64,000 bases of DNA from an uncultured Eubacteriales bacterium (GTDB lineage Bacteria > Bacillota > Clostridia > Oscillospirales > Oscillospiraceae): assembly GCA_900319695.1 (NCBI GenBank), contig ONPN01000017.1, positions 1 through 64,000 of the forward strand, in the 5' to 3' direction. The translations under genes were made by a program, and so were the position numbers. Positions within the stretch are counted from its first letter, which is position 1, and each line of letters begins with the position of its first letter. The notes beneath the pieces were generated by a model. That model had not been told where the DNA came from. It worked only from the letters and a program-made list of their open reading frames with translations, and ran no database searches. Below, one piece after another: positions 45,389 through 53,419 of this stretch.

Positions 45389-47722
45389 TTATTCCGTGAT
45401 CTGTAATCTCTGCTCCGTGTCGGCGGAGAGGTGGATGTTTCTGGTCACGCGGCCGCGGTGGTCGATGATGAAGCGGGCGATCTCGTCCTCCACCTTTTTC
45501 TGGATGGTGCGGCGCAGGTTGCGCGCGCCGTAGGTGACGGAGTAGGCCTCCTTGACGAGGTAGTCGATGAGGCTGTCGTCCCAGCTCAGTGTCACGCCCT
45601 TTTCCGCCATTACGTCGCGCAGCTCGCCCAGCATGAGGGCCGCGATGCCGCGAAAGTCCTGTTCGGTGAGCTGGTTGAAGCAGACGATCTCGTCCACGCG
45701 GTTGATAAACTCGGGCCGCAGGAACTCGTTGAGGGCCTTCATGGCGCGCTCACGCGACATGTCGCTCAGGGAGCCGCCGAAGCCGACCGAGCCGGACTTG
45801 GTGGAGGAACCGGCGTTCGTGGTCATGACGATGATGGTGTTCTCGAAATTCACGTTCCGGCCCTGGGCGTCGGTGATATGTCCGTCGTCAAGGATTTGCA
45901 GAAGGATGTTCATCACATCGGGGTGGGCTTTCTCGATCTCGTCAAAGAGCACCACGCTGTAGGGCTTGCGGCGGATCTTCTCGGTGAGCTGCCCCGCCTC
46001 GTCATAGCCGACGTAGCCGGGAGGCGAGCCGATGATGCGCGAGACCGCGAACTTCTCCATGAATTCCGACATGTCGAGGCGGATGAGGCTCTCGGGGGAA
46101 TCGAACATGTCGGCGGCGAGGCGCTTGACAAGCTCGGTCTTGCCGACGCCGGTGGGGCCGACGAAGATGAAGCTGACCGGCTTGCGCTTGACCTTGAGGC
46201 CGACGCGGCTTCTCCGGATGGCGGCGCAGACCGCGTCCACGGCTTGATCCTGGCCGATGATGTGGGCCTTGAGGCGTTCGTCCAGCTTGGCCAGACGCTC
46301 CAGCTCGTCCTCGCGTATGGTGGAGGCGGGGATCTTGGTCCAGAGCTCGATAATGCGGGCGAGGTTGTCGACCGTGAGGGCGGGGCGGGGCTTTGCGTCC
46401 AGCTCCCGGAGCTCGGCCTCGCGCTGCATCTCGCGGCTGCGAAGCTCGGCAATGCGGGCATAGCGCTTATCCAGCATCTCGTCCGTGAGCTCCTGCCCCT
46501 TGGGGGGATCGGCGCTCATCAAAGCCTCCCGCTCGAAGCGGAGGTTTTCAAGGTCGCGCTCGGCGAGCATACGGCGGTTGATGTCCGGGTGCTTGAGGTT
46601 TACGTCGGAGCAGGCCTCGTCGATGAGGTCGATGGCCTTGTCCGGCAGGAAGCGGTCGGTGATGTAGCGCTCGCTGAGCAGGACGGCCTGGCGGCACATC
46701 TCGTCGCTGATGGTGACGCCGTGGTAGTCCTCGTAATACTTGGCGATGCCGCGCAGGATCTTCACGCTGTCCTCGATGGAGGGCTCCCCCACCGTGACGG
46801 GCTGGAAGCGCCGCTCGAGGGCGGAGTCCTTCTCGATGTGCTTGCGGTACTCGGTGAAGGTGGTGGCGCCGATGACCTGGATCTCGCCCCGGGAGAGGGC
46901 GGGCTTGAGGATGTTGGCGGCGTTCATGCTGCCCTCGGCGTCGCCCGCGCCGACGATGGTGTGCACCTCGTCGATGACCAGGATGACGTTGCCCTGCTTG
47001 CGGATCTCCTCGATCAGGCCCTTCATGCGGCTTTCAAACTGGCCGCGAAACTGTGTCCCGGCGACCAGGGCCGTGAGGTCGAGCAGGAAGACCTGCTTTT
47101 CCTTGAGCTTGGCGGGCACGTCGCCCTGCGCGATGCGCTGGGCCAGGCCCTCGGCGATGGCCGTCTTGCCGACGCCCGGCTCGCCGATGAGGCAGGGGTT
47201 GTTCTTCTGGCGGCGGTTGAGGATCTGGATGACGCGCTCAAGCTCCTCCTCCCGGCCGATCATGCGGTCGAGCTTGCCGTCCCTTGCGCGCTGAGTCAGG
47301 TCGATGCAGTAGTTATCCAGGAACTTGCGCTTGCCGCCCTTCTGGGGCTGCTGGCCCTCGTTCCGGCGGTTCTCCTGCGAAGGCGGGGGCGGGGCGCTGT
47401 CGGGATTGTTTCCGCCGCCGAAGAGGCGGTTGAGGAACGGGAAGGTGGCGGTCTTGCCGTCGTCGTCCGAGCCCGCGTCGTCCTCGTCCACTGGGGTGAG
47501 GTCTTCGACGCCGCTCAGGGCGTTCATCATCTCGCCCGTCAGGCCCTCCAGATCCTCGTCCGACAGGCCCATCTTGCCGATGATGTCGTCCACAGGCTTG
47601 ATGTGCAGCTCGCGCGCGCACTTGAGGCACAGGCCGTCGTTTTTGGTCTGGCCGTTTTCTATTTTTGTGATAAAGATCACCGCGACATTTTTGCCGCAGC
47701 GGGAACAGAGTGTAGGCCGCAT
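45389..47722 (-). CDS. clpE: ClpE-type ATP-dependent protease/chaperone ATPase
   Basis: 777 residues. An N-terminal zinc finger (CSRCGKNVAVIF...CLKCARELH) as in ClpE replaces the double Clp-N repeat of ClpC. A Pro/Gln-rich linker follows, then AAA module 1 (GEPGVGKTA; VILVIDEVHTIVGAG), a middle domain, and AAA module 2 (GPTGVGKTE; SVVLFDEIEKAHPDV; GARNLRRTI sensor 2). It would feed damaged proteins to ClpP under stress. The start at 47722 (MRPTLCSRCGKN) follows CCCGGAGGAACCCT. No clear CtsR box was seen upstream. ClpP is not in the window. Confidence 0.92.
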   Translation of the reverse strand: MRPTLCSRCGKNVAVIFITKIENGQTKNDGLCLKCARELHIKPVDDIIGKMGLSDEDLEGLTGEMMNALSGVEDLTPVDEDDAGSDDDGKTATFPFLNRLFGGGNNPDSAPPPPSQENRRNEGQQPQKGGKRKFLDNYCIDLTQRARDGKLDRMIGREEELERVIQILNRRQKNNPCLIGEPGVGKTAIAEGLAQRIAQGDVPAKLKEKQVFLLDLTALVAGTQFRGQFESRMKGLIEEIRKQGNVILVIDEVHTIVGAGDAEGSMNAANILKPALSRGEIQVIGATTFTEYRKHIEKDSALERRFQPVTVGEPSIEDSVKILRGIAKYYEDYHGVTISDEMCRQAVLLSERYITDRFLPDKAIDLIDEACSDVNLKHPDINRRMLAERDLENLRFEREALMSADPPKGQELTDEMLDKRYARIAELRSREMQREAELRELDAKPRPALTVDNLARIIELWTKIPASTIREDELERLAKLDERLKAHIIGQDQAVDAVCAAIRRSRVGLKVKRKPVSFIFVGPTGVGKTELVKRLAADMFDSPESLIRLDMSEFMEKFAVSRIIGSPPGYVGYDEAGQLTEKIRRKPYSVVLFDEIEKAHPDVMNILLQILDDGHITDAQGRNVNFENTIIVMTTNAGSSTKSGSVGFGGSLSDMSRERAMKALNEFLRPEFINRVDEIVCFNQLTEQDFRGIAALMLGELRDVMAEKGVTLSWDDSLIDYLVKEAYSVTYGARNLRRTIQKKVEDEIARFIIDHRGRVTRNIHLSADTEQRLQITE

Positions 47723-47769
47723 AGGGTTCCTCCGGGATTGTAGATTCGCAGTTCTAATATATTTTTTAA

Positions 47770-47911
47770 ATCGTTTTTGCCGTAGCTTTGCCACGGCAAA
47801 AACACACTAAGGCGAGCTGAGCGAGCCCTCGCGCCGACCAACCGGAGCGTCTCACGGAAGCGGAGGGCGATAAGCGCGAGTTCCTCGATTGAAAACATCG
47901 TTTTCAATCGA
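47770..47911. repeat. Left inverted repeat flanking cvpA (R1)
   Basis: Read on the minus strand it contains AACTCGCGCTTATCGC, CGCTT, GTGAGACG, then GGCAAAGCT and CAAAAACGATT. The same ordered blocks occur on the plus strand at 48703-48822. Its outer end has nested hairpins TTTTTGCCGTAG/CACGGCAAAAA and TCGATTGAAAAC/GTTTTCAATCGA. Confidence 0.7.
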
Positions 47912-48628
47912 TTACATCAGGCTGCCTGTCAGCGTGTCGAAAATCAGGAAGAAGCGGCCCAGCGTGGTGTGGGTCATGGTGTCCTTCCCGATGACGAGAC
48001 CGAGAAAGCTCAGCAGCCAGCAGAGCAGGATGCAGTATAGAAAGCCCTTGCCGAAGCCGAGGATCGCGCCGCCGATCTCATCGACGCTCTCCAGATTCGG
48101 CAGGCGGAAGGAGAGGTTGCCGATGCTCGCCACCGCGACCAGCAGAATCAGGATCAGCAAAAAGGCGATGACCATGGTGCCGACTGTGGTGATGGTGTCG
48201 CACAGGACGGTCACGATGGCCTTGGTCATGGTGACGCCGGTCTCCTCCGCGACGTTGACCGCGTCGCGCGCCAGATCCTCGGCCCGCTTGCTGTAGAGAC
48301 CGAGATCGGTCAGGCACTCGTAGGCGTAGTCGTAGCGCAGGGAGCTGTCCTGCTCGAGGATGTCCTCCAGCGACAGCTCACTCGAGCCGTAGCCCATGCG
48401 CTCCAGGATCACGTCGCGGTTGCGGTGGGAGTCGAGGTAGCCGTCGACGAAGGGCTCCAGCGCGGGGACGACCTCATGCGAATAGGCGGCGGACAGAATG
48501 CTCGCCCCCAAAAGCGAGACAATGATCGCCAAAATGCCCGCGACGCCGCCCACCAGGCCGCGCTTGTAGCCGTTCCAGGTGCACAGGGCGATGATGATAA
48601 TGAGTAGAATGTCAATGATAGCTTTCAT
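47912..48628 (-). CDS. CvpA-family membrane protein
   Basis: 238 residues. The N-terminal MKAIIDILLIIIIALCTWNGYKRG and the following two hydrophobic helices match the CvpA/colicin V production family, which in this group has four membrane segments. A soluble acidic loop of about 90 residues (SHEVVPALEPFVDG onwards) separates helices 2 and 3. The conserved GG(A)ILGFGKG motif lies before the last helix. The role in Firmicutes is unclear (envelope integrity, purine-related export). Flanked on both sides by an inverted repeat. The start at 48628 has AAAAGGATGAGCGG upstream. Confidence 0.85.
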   Translation of the reverse strand: MKAIIDILLIIIIALCTWNGYKRGLVGGVAGILAIIVSLLGASILSAAYSHEVVPALEPFVDGYLDSHRNRDVILERMGYGSSELSLEDILEQDSSLRYDYAYECLTDLGLYSKRAEDLARDAVNVAEETGVTMTKAIVTVLCDTITTVGTMVIAFLLILILLVAVASIGNLSFRLPNLESVDEIGGAILGFGKGFLYCILLCWLLSFLGLVIGKDTMTHTTLGRFFLIFDTLTGSLM

Positions 48629-48702
48629 ATGTACCGCTCATCCTTTTCAAAACAGGAATAGTGTAGCACATCTTTGTGAACAAATAAACCAAAGTCAAAT
48701 TT

Positions 48703-48822
48703 GAGAAACTCGCGCTTATCGCGCGCTTTTGCGTGAGACGCCGCGCCTGGCCGGCGTGTGGCCTCGTCATGCTCGGCTCAGGGAGTTTTCGAGGCGGCAA
48801 AGCTGCCTCAAAAACGATTGAA
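48703..48822. repeat. Right inverted repeat flanking cvpA (R2)
   Basis: Plus strand: AAACTCGCGCTTATCGCGCG, CGCTTTTGCGTGAGACG, a GC-rich centre, then TTTTCGAGGCGGCAAAGCTG and CAAAAACGATTGAA. It matches R1 (47770-47911) in inverted orientation. Confidence 0.7.
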
Positions 48823-48884
48823 CCTCCCCTTTGAAGTCACAAGCAAGGCAGGGCAATACCGCACATTTCGACAACACGCTATTT

Positions 48885-48968
48885 CAACCGTCGCGAAGCG
48901 ACACCACAACTCCACACTCCACACTCCACACTCCACTCTTCACTCTCCACTCTTCACACTCCACACTG
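48885..48968. repeat. 7-bp repeat array with border hairpin, copy S2 (overlaps truA end)
   Basis: TTTCAACCGTCGCGAAGCGA then CACCACAACTCC and about eight units of the ACTCCAC/ACTCTTC type. This is the reverse complement of the S1 left border (GGAGTTGTGGTGTCGC...GACGATTGAAAT). The first 15 bases of truA's 3' end lie inside the array. Confidence 0.75.
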
Positions 48969-49730
48969 TCTCCCCATCATCTCCCCCACCGCGCCGTCGT
49001 ACCAGACGCGGTTGAGGTAGAGGCCCTGGGGCGGCATAGTGGGGCCGGTGAGACGCCGGTCGCCCATTTCCAAAAGCGCCGGGATCTCCTCCGGCGTGAG
49101 CTTGCCGTAGGAGGCATAGACCATGGTGCCGACCATGGCTCTGCACATGTTGTAGAGAAAGCCGTCCGCGCAGACGGAGACCGTGATGAGGTCGCCCTCC
49201 CGCTCGGCTCTGCACCAGTACACCGTGCGGACGGTGGTCTTTGTCTCGGTGCCGACAGAGCGGACCGCGCGAAAATCGTGCGTGCCCTCGAAGGCCTTTG
49301 CCGCGCGGGCCATCAGCTCCATATCCAGATGCTGGGGATAGAAGCAGACGCGCTTTTCCAGGAAGGGATCGCGCACGGCCCTGTTGAGTATTTTATATAC
49401 ATATTCTTTTTTTATACAGGAGCCGATCGCGTTAAAGCCTTCCTCCGCCTCGCAGGCGTCTACCACGGCGATGTCCCAGGGCAGGCGGGCGTTGAGCGCG
49501 AGAGGCAGTCTCTCCATGGGTATGCGGGTGTCGCTGCGGAAATTCGCGCAGTAGCGCAGGGCATGGACGCCCGCGTCGGTTCTTCCGCAGCCGACGATGC
49601 GCGTGCGCTCCCCGCAGGCTTTGAAGATCGCCTCCTCGACGGTCTCGGCCACGGTGAGGTCGTTTTTCTGCACCTGCCAGCCATGGTAGCGGCTGCCGTC
49701 ATAGCGCAGGCAGAGGGCGATGTTTTTCAT
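48954..49730 (-). CDS. truA: tRNA pseudouridine synthase A
   Basis: 258 residues. The catalytic Asp is in VGCGRTDAGVHALRY near residue 52; the family segments RYDGSRYHGWQ and FLYNMCRAMVGTMVYASYG are present. It isomerises U38-U40 in tRNA anticodon arms. The last codons (QCGV and the stop) are read from a tandem 7-bp repeat array, so the natural C-terminus has been replaced or trimmed. The start overlaps the ecfT stop (ATGA). Confidence 0.96.
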   Translation of the reverse strand: MKNIALCLRYDGSRYHGWQVQKNDLTVAETVEEAIFKACGERTRIVGCGRTDAGVHALRYCANFRSDTRIPMERLPLALNARLPWDIAVVDACEAEEGFNAIGSCIKKEYVYKILNRAVRDPFLEKRVCFYPQHLDMELMARAAKAFEGTHDFRAVRSVGTETKTTVRTVYWCRAEREGDLITVSVCADGFLYNMCRAMVGTMVYASYGKLTPEEIPALLEMGDRRLTGPTMPPQGLYLNRVWYDGAVGEMMGRQCGV

Positions 49731-50524
49731 AGGCCGAACCTTTTCAAAACAAGCATCAGCGCGAGGAAAAGCGCGCCCGCGCCGAGGGCGATCCAGTCCC
49801 GCGTCTGATAGCGAAGCTGCTTCAGGCGGGTGCGCCCCTCGCCGCCGTGGTAGCAGCGGCTCTCCATCGCCACCGCGAGCTCGTCTGCGCGCTTGAACGC
49901 GGAGACGAAGAGCGGCACCAGGATGGGCAGCAGGGCCTTCGCGCGCTTTACCAGACTGCCGGTCTCAAAGTCCGCGCCGCGCGCCTTCTGGGCCGACATG
50001 ATCTTGTCGGTCTCGGAGATCAGCGTCGGGATAAAGCGCAGGGCCATGCTCATCATCATGGTCATCTCATGCACGGGGACTTTGAGCTTTTTCAGCGGGT
50101 TCATCAGCAGCTCCAGGCCGTCGGTCAGGGCGATGGGGCTGGTGGTATAGGTCAGCAGGAAGGTGCCGGAGATGAGCAGCACGATTCTGAGCATCATCTG
50201 CACGGCCCGGGCGATGCCCTCCCAGGTGATGATCCAGCCGGGCAGGATGGGCGTGCCCTGGGTATAGAAGATATTGAGCAGGGCGGTGAGCGCGATGATG
50301 AAGAGCATGGGCTTGACGCCCTTAAACATGGCGGCGGGGCGGATTTTCGACAGGGCCGTGCACAGGCAGGTGAAGCCCGTCACAGCGGCGTAGCCGGCCC
50401 AGCCGTTTGCCTGGAACAGGCCGACGATATATACCACGACCAGGAGGATCTTGGTGCGCGGGTCCAGTTTGTGGACGACGGTATTTCCGGGGAAATACTG
50501 GCCGAGGGTGATGTCCTTCAGCAT
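49727..50524 (-). CDS. ecfT: ECF transporter transmembrane protein EcfT
   Basis: 265 residues with about six hydrophobic segments. The coupling-helix motif is SAQKARGADF and the second is SRCYHGGEGRTRLK, which bind the two ATPases. It joins EcfA1/EcfA2 to exchangeable vitamin-binding S components, none of which is in this window. The start at 50524 overlaps the ecfA2 stop by seven bases. Gene order ecfA1-ecfA2-ecfT-truA is the Firmicute standard. Confidence 0.95.
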   Translation of the reverse strand: MLKDITLGQYFPGNTVVHKLDPRTKILLVVVYIVGLFQANGWAGYAAVTGFTCLCTALSKIRPAAMFKGVKPMLFIIALTALLNIFYTQGTPILPGWIITWEGIARAVQMMLRIVLLISGTFLLTYTTSPIALTDGLELLMNPLKKLKVPVHEMTMMMSMALRFIPTLISETDKIMSAQKARGADFETGSLVKRAKALLPILVPLFVSAFKRADELAVAMESRCYHGGEGRTRLKQLRYQTRDWIALGAGALFLALMLVLKRFGL

Positions 50525-51378
50525 GGCTTTCCCTCCCTGATCCGGAGCAGCGCTTTCAGCAGCTCCTCGTGCGTGAAGACGCCCTCGGGAACGGGAATGT
50601 TCCGTTTCCGAAGCGCGAGGGCCAGCTCCGCCGCCTTGGGGATGCTCAGGCCGATCTCCACAAGCTCCTGGGCGTGAGAGAAAACCTCGGCGGGCGTGCC
50701 GTCCATGGCGACGCTCCCCTCGTGGAAGACGATGATGCGCTCGGCAAAGCGGGCCACGTCGTCCATGCTGTGGCTGACGATGAGCACCGTCGCCCCGCTC
50801 TTCTCGCGGTAGTTTCGGATGTTCTCCAGAACCTGCTCACAGCCCGCGGGGTCGAGACCCGCCGTCGGCTCGTCCAGGATCAGGACTTCGGGCCGCATGG
50901 CCATGACGCCCGCGATGGCGATGCGCCGCTTCTGCCCGCCGGAGAGCTCCAGGGGCGAGCGCTCGAAAAGCTCCTCCCCAACGCCGGTGAAGGAGGCGGC
51001 CTCGCGCACTCGCTCGTCGATCTCCTGCTCGCTCAGCTTCATGTTGGCCGGGCCGAAGGCGATGTCCTTATAGACGCTCTCCTCAAAAAGCTGGTACTCG
51101 GGGTATTGAAACACGAGCCCGACCTTCCATTTGACGTCGCGCCGCGTGTATTTGTCCTTGTTGATGTCCTGTCCGTCCAGCAGCACGCGGCCCGCGCTCG
51201 GCTGGAGCAGGGCGTTTAAGTGCTGGATGAAGGTGGATTTGCCGGAGCCGGTGTGCCCGATCAGCGCGGCAAGCTGCCCCTGCGGGATGCGGAGGCTCAC
51301 ATCCGTGATGGCCGCCCGCTCGAAGGGGGTATTGGCGCTGTATACGTGGCACAGCTTTTCCGTGACGATCTCGGCCAT
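50518..51378 (-). CDS. ecfA2: ECF transporter ATPase A2
   Basis: 286 residues. Walker A is GHTGSGKST, the Q-loop is VGLVFQYPEYQLFE, the signature is LSGGQKRRIAIAG, and Walker B is VLILDEPTAGLDP. The C-terminal extension with SIPKAAELALALR is typical of EcfA subunits. The start at 51378 directly follows the ecfA1 stop at 51379-51381. Confidence 0.95.
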   Translation of the reverse strand: MAEIVTEKLCHVYSANTPFERAAITDVSLRIPQGQLAALIGHTGSGKSTFIQHLNALLQPSAGRVLLDGQDINKDKYTRRDVKWKVGLVFQYPEYQLFEESVYKDIAFGPANMKLSEQEIDERVREAASFTGVGEELFERSPLELSGGQKRRIAIAGVMAMRPEVLILDEPTAGLDPAGCEQVLENIRNYREKSGATVLIVSHSMDDVARFAERIIVFHEGSVAMDGTPAEVFSHAQELVEIGLSIPKAAELALALRKRNIPVPEGVFTHEELLKALLRIREGKPC

Positions 51379-52230
51379 TTATATCTGACTCCGTTTCGTG
51401 GATAATTCGCGGGCGATGAGCGCCGCGCAGTCGCTGACGCTGAGCGGCTCGCCCTCAAGCTCCATCCCCGCCGCGCGCAGATCGCGCAGAAGGCGGGAGG
51501 TCTCGGGCACGTCCAGGCCCTCGCGCTCCATGAGCCCGTAGTTTTGAAACACCTCGGCAGGCGTCCCGTCGGCGGCGATGCGGCCGTTGGACATGACGAT
51601 GAGGCGGTCGGCGGCGATGCACTCGTCCATGTGGTGGGTGATGAAGACGACGGTCATGCCCTTGGTGCGGCAGAGGGAGTAGACGGTATCGACGACCTCT
51701 TTCCGCCCCTGGGGGTCGAGCATGGCGGTCGGCTCGTCCAGGACGATGATCTCCGGCTGCATGGCGATGATGCCCGCAATGGCGACGCGCTGCTTCTGTC
51801 CGCCGGACAGCAGATGCGGGGCGTGCATACGGTATTCGTACATTCCGACGAGACGCAGGGCGGCGTCGACGCGCCTGCGGATCTCCGCGGGCTCCACGCC
51901 CAGGTTTTCGGGTGCAAAGGCCACATCCTCCTCCACGACGTTTGCGACGATCTGGTTGTCGGGGTTCTGGAAGACCATGCCGACGCGGCGGCGCACGTCG
52001 AGGATTTTCTCCTCGTCGGCGGTATCCGTGCCGCAGACCGTGACGCGCCCCTCGTCCGGGACAAGGATGGCGTTCATGTGCTTGGCGAGCGTGGATTTGC
52101 CCGAGCCGTTGTGCCCGAGCACCGCGACAAAGCTGCCCTTCTCGATGGAAAGGCTGACGCCGCAGAGGCTCTCCAGCTCGTCCCCGGGGTAGGTGAAATG
52201 TACGTTGTCAAATTCTATGACTGGTTTCAA
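51379..52230 (-). CDS. ecfA1: ECF transporter ATPase A1
   Basis: 283 residues. Walker A is GHNGSGKST, the Q-loop is VGMVFQNPDNQIVA, the signature is [13 protein letters not shown] and Walker B is IIVLDEPTAMLDP. The C-terminal LDVPETSRLLRDLRAAG region matches EcfA1. It heads the ecfA1-ecfA2-ecfT-truA operon; upstream lies a repeat element (52256-52431) and no riboswitch. Confidence 0.95.
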   Translation of the reverse strand: MKPVIEFDNVHFTYPGDELESLCGVSLSIEKGSFVAVLGHNGSGKSTLAKHMNAILVPDEGRVTVCGTDTADEEKILDVRRRVGMVFQNPDNQIVANVVEEDVAFAPENLGVEPAEIRRRVDAALRLVGMYEYRMHAPHLLSGGQKQRVAIAGIIAMQPEIIVLDEPTAMLDPQGRKEVVDTVYSLCRTKGMTVVFITHHMDECIAADRLIVMSNGRIAADGTPAEVFQNYGLMEREGLDVPETSRLLRDLRAAGMELEGEPLSVSDCAALIARELSTKRSQI

Positions 52231-52255
52231 CGAAGGTACCTCGTTCTGTATTTCA

Positions 52256-52431
52256 GTGTGGAGAGTGGAGTGTGAAGAGTGGAGTTATGGAGTGCCTTCG
52301 GCACGGATTAAAATTACCCTCTCAGTCATCGCCGTAAACGGCGATGACAGCTCCCCCGCAGGGGGAGCCAAGTATAATCGTCCGCGAAGCGGACTCCTTA
52401 ACTCCACTCTCCACTCTTCACACTCCACTCT
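52256..52431. repeat. Element bounded by inverted 7-bp repeat arrays, copy S3
   Basis: The left array GTGGAGAGTGGAGTGTGAAG (52257 on) is followed by GGAGTTATGGAGT, the hairpin GTGCCTTCGGCAC and GGATTAAAATTA. The right end mirrors it: TATAATCGTCCGCGAAGCGG, ACTCC, then TTAACTCCACTCTCCACTC. Nested in the middle (52319-52372) is the CTCTCAGTCA...GGGAGCCAAG repeat. Confidence 0.75.
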
Positions 52432-52435
52432 ACAT

Positions 52436-53296
52436 TTATCTCTCCCACCTGCAAGTGGCACCACACGGCAGATACAGCCCGCTCTCGGTGACGGGGAGGG
52501 CGAGCTCCTGGCTGTCGGAGCGGCCGCCGAATTTTTTGGTGAAGATGCTCTCGGTCACATAGCTCAGCACCGAGGCCGAGAGGCCGGTGGTGTAGGAGTT
52601 TATCAGCACAAAGAGCGGATCATCCGACAAAACCCCGGCGCAGAGGGAGACAAAGGGCCAGAGATTCTGCTCGAGCTTCCAGACCTCGCCGCCCGGGCCG
52701 CGGCCGTAGGAGGGCGGGTCCATGATGATGGCGTCGTATCTGTGTCCGCGCCTGATCTCCCGCTCGACAAACTTGCCGCAGTCGTCCACGATCCAGCGCA
52801 CCGGGGCGTTCTGCACGCCGGAGGCCGCTGCGTTCTCCTTGCCCCAGGCGACCATGCCCTTGGCGGCGTCGACGTGGCAGACGGAAGCGCCCGCCTTGAG
52901 GCAGGCCACCGTCGCGGCGCCGGTATAGCCGAAGAGGTTCAGGACGCTGATCTCGCGCCCGGCCTTTCGGATCTTGTCCATGGCCCAGTCCCAGTTTGCG
53001 GCCTGCTCGGGGAATAGGCCGGTGTGCTTGAAGTTCATGGGCCTGACATTGAAGGTAAGCTCCTTGTATCGAATATGCCATGCTTCGGGCAGATCGCCCT
53101 TGTCCCAGCTTCCGCCGCCGGTCTCGCTGCGCCTGTAGCGGGCGTTGCGGTCGTTCCAGTGCGCGTTTCTCCGGGGTGTGTCCCAGATGGCCTGGGGGTC
53201 CGGGCGCACAAGGTAATAGCTGCCCCAGCGCTCGAGCTTTTCGCCCTTTGAGCAGTCGATCAGTTCAAAATCCTGCCATTGATCCGCAATAAACAT
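52436..53296 (-). CDS. Class I SAM-dependent methyltransferase (RlmI-like)
   Basis: 286 residues. The Rossmann fold has VLNLFGYTGAATVACLKAGA (motif I), VCHVDAAKGMVAWGKENAA (motif II) and the catalytic-type motif DAIIMDPPSYGRGP. It resembles the catalytic part of COG1092 rRNA cytosine methyltransferases but has no PUA domain; the N-terminal YYLVRPDPQAIWDTPR block is conserved in the short form. The target is unknown, probably RNA. The start at 53296 (MFIADQWQDFELID) follows GGACGGAGAGGCCT. Confidence 0.88.
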   Translation of the reverse strand: MFIADQWQDFELIDCSKGEKLERWGSYYLVRPDPQAIWDTPRRNAHWNDRNARYRRSETGGGSWDKGDLPEAWHIRYKELTFNVRPMNFKHTGLFPEQAANWDWAMDKIRKAGREISVLNLFGYTGAATVACLKAGASVCHVDAAKGMVAWGKENAAASGVQNAPVRWIVDDCGKFVEREIRRGHRYDAIIMDPPSYGRGPGGEVWKLEQNLWPFVSLCAGVLSDDPLFVLINSYTTGLSASVLSYVTESIFTKKFGGRSDSQELALPVTESGLYLPCGATCRWER

Positions 53297-53330
53297 AGGC
53301 CTCTCCGTCCGTAATGTCATTAACTTTGGT

Positions 53331-53359
53331 ATTCTACCACGGAAGTTCCGAACGGTCAA
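53331..53359 (-). promoter_or_regulatory. Promoter of the RlmI-like gene
   Basis: TTGACC (53359-53354), 17-bp spacer, TAGAAT (53336-53331) on the minus strand. Confidence 0.65.
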
Positions 53360-53371
53360 GGCGGGAAGGCG

Positions 53372-53410
53372 CTGAAAAAGAGCGCCGTTTTGAGCGGCGC
53401 CCTTTTTCAG
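53372..53410 (-). terminator. Terminator of the signalling/transport operon
   Basis: Minus strand GGGCGCCGC/GCGGCGCTC-type stem flanked by AAAAAG and CTTTTT; the hairpin follows the stop of the secreted protein gene within ten bases. Confidence 0.7.
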
Positions 53411-53419
53411 GTTCCTTTT

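Noticed and set aside
48629..48702. Possible CtsR operator (AAAGTCAAA) upstream of cvpA
   Set aside because: Only one half-site-like heptamer is present and it is upstream of cvpA, not directly before clpE. Insufficient for a call.
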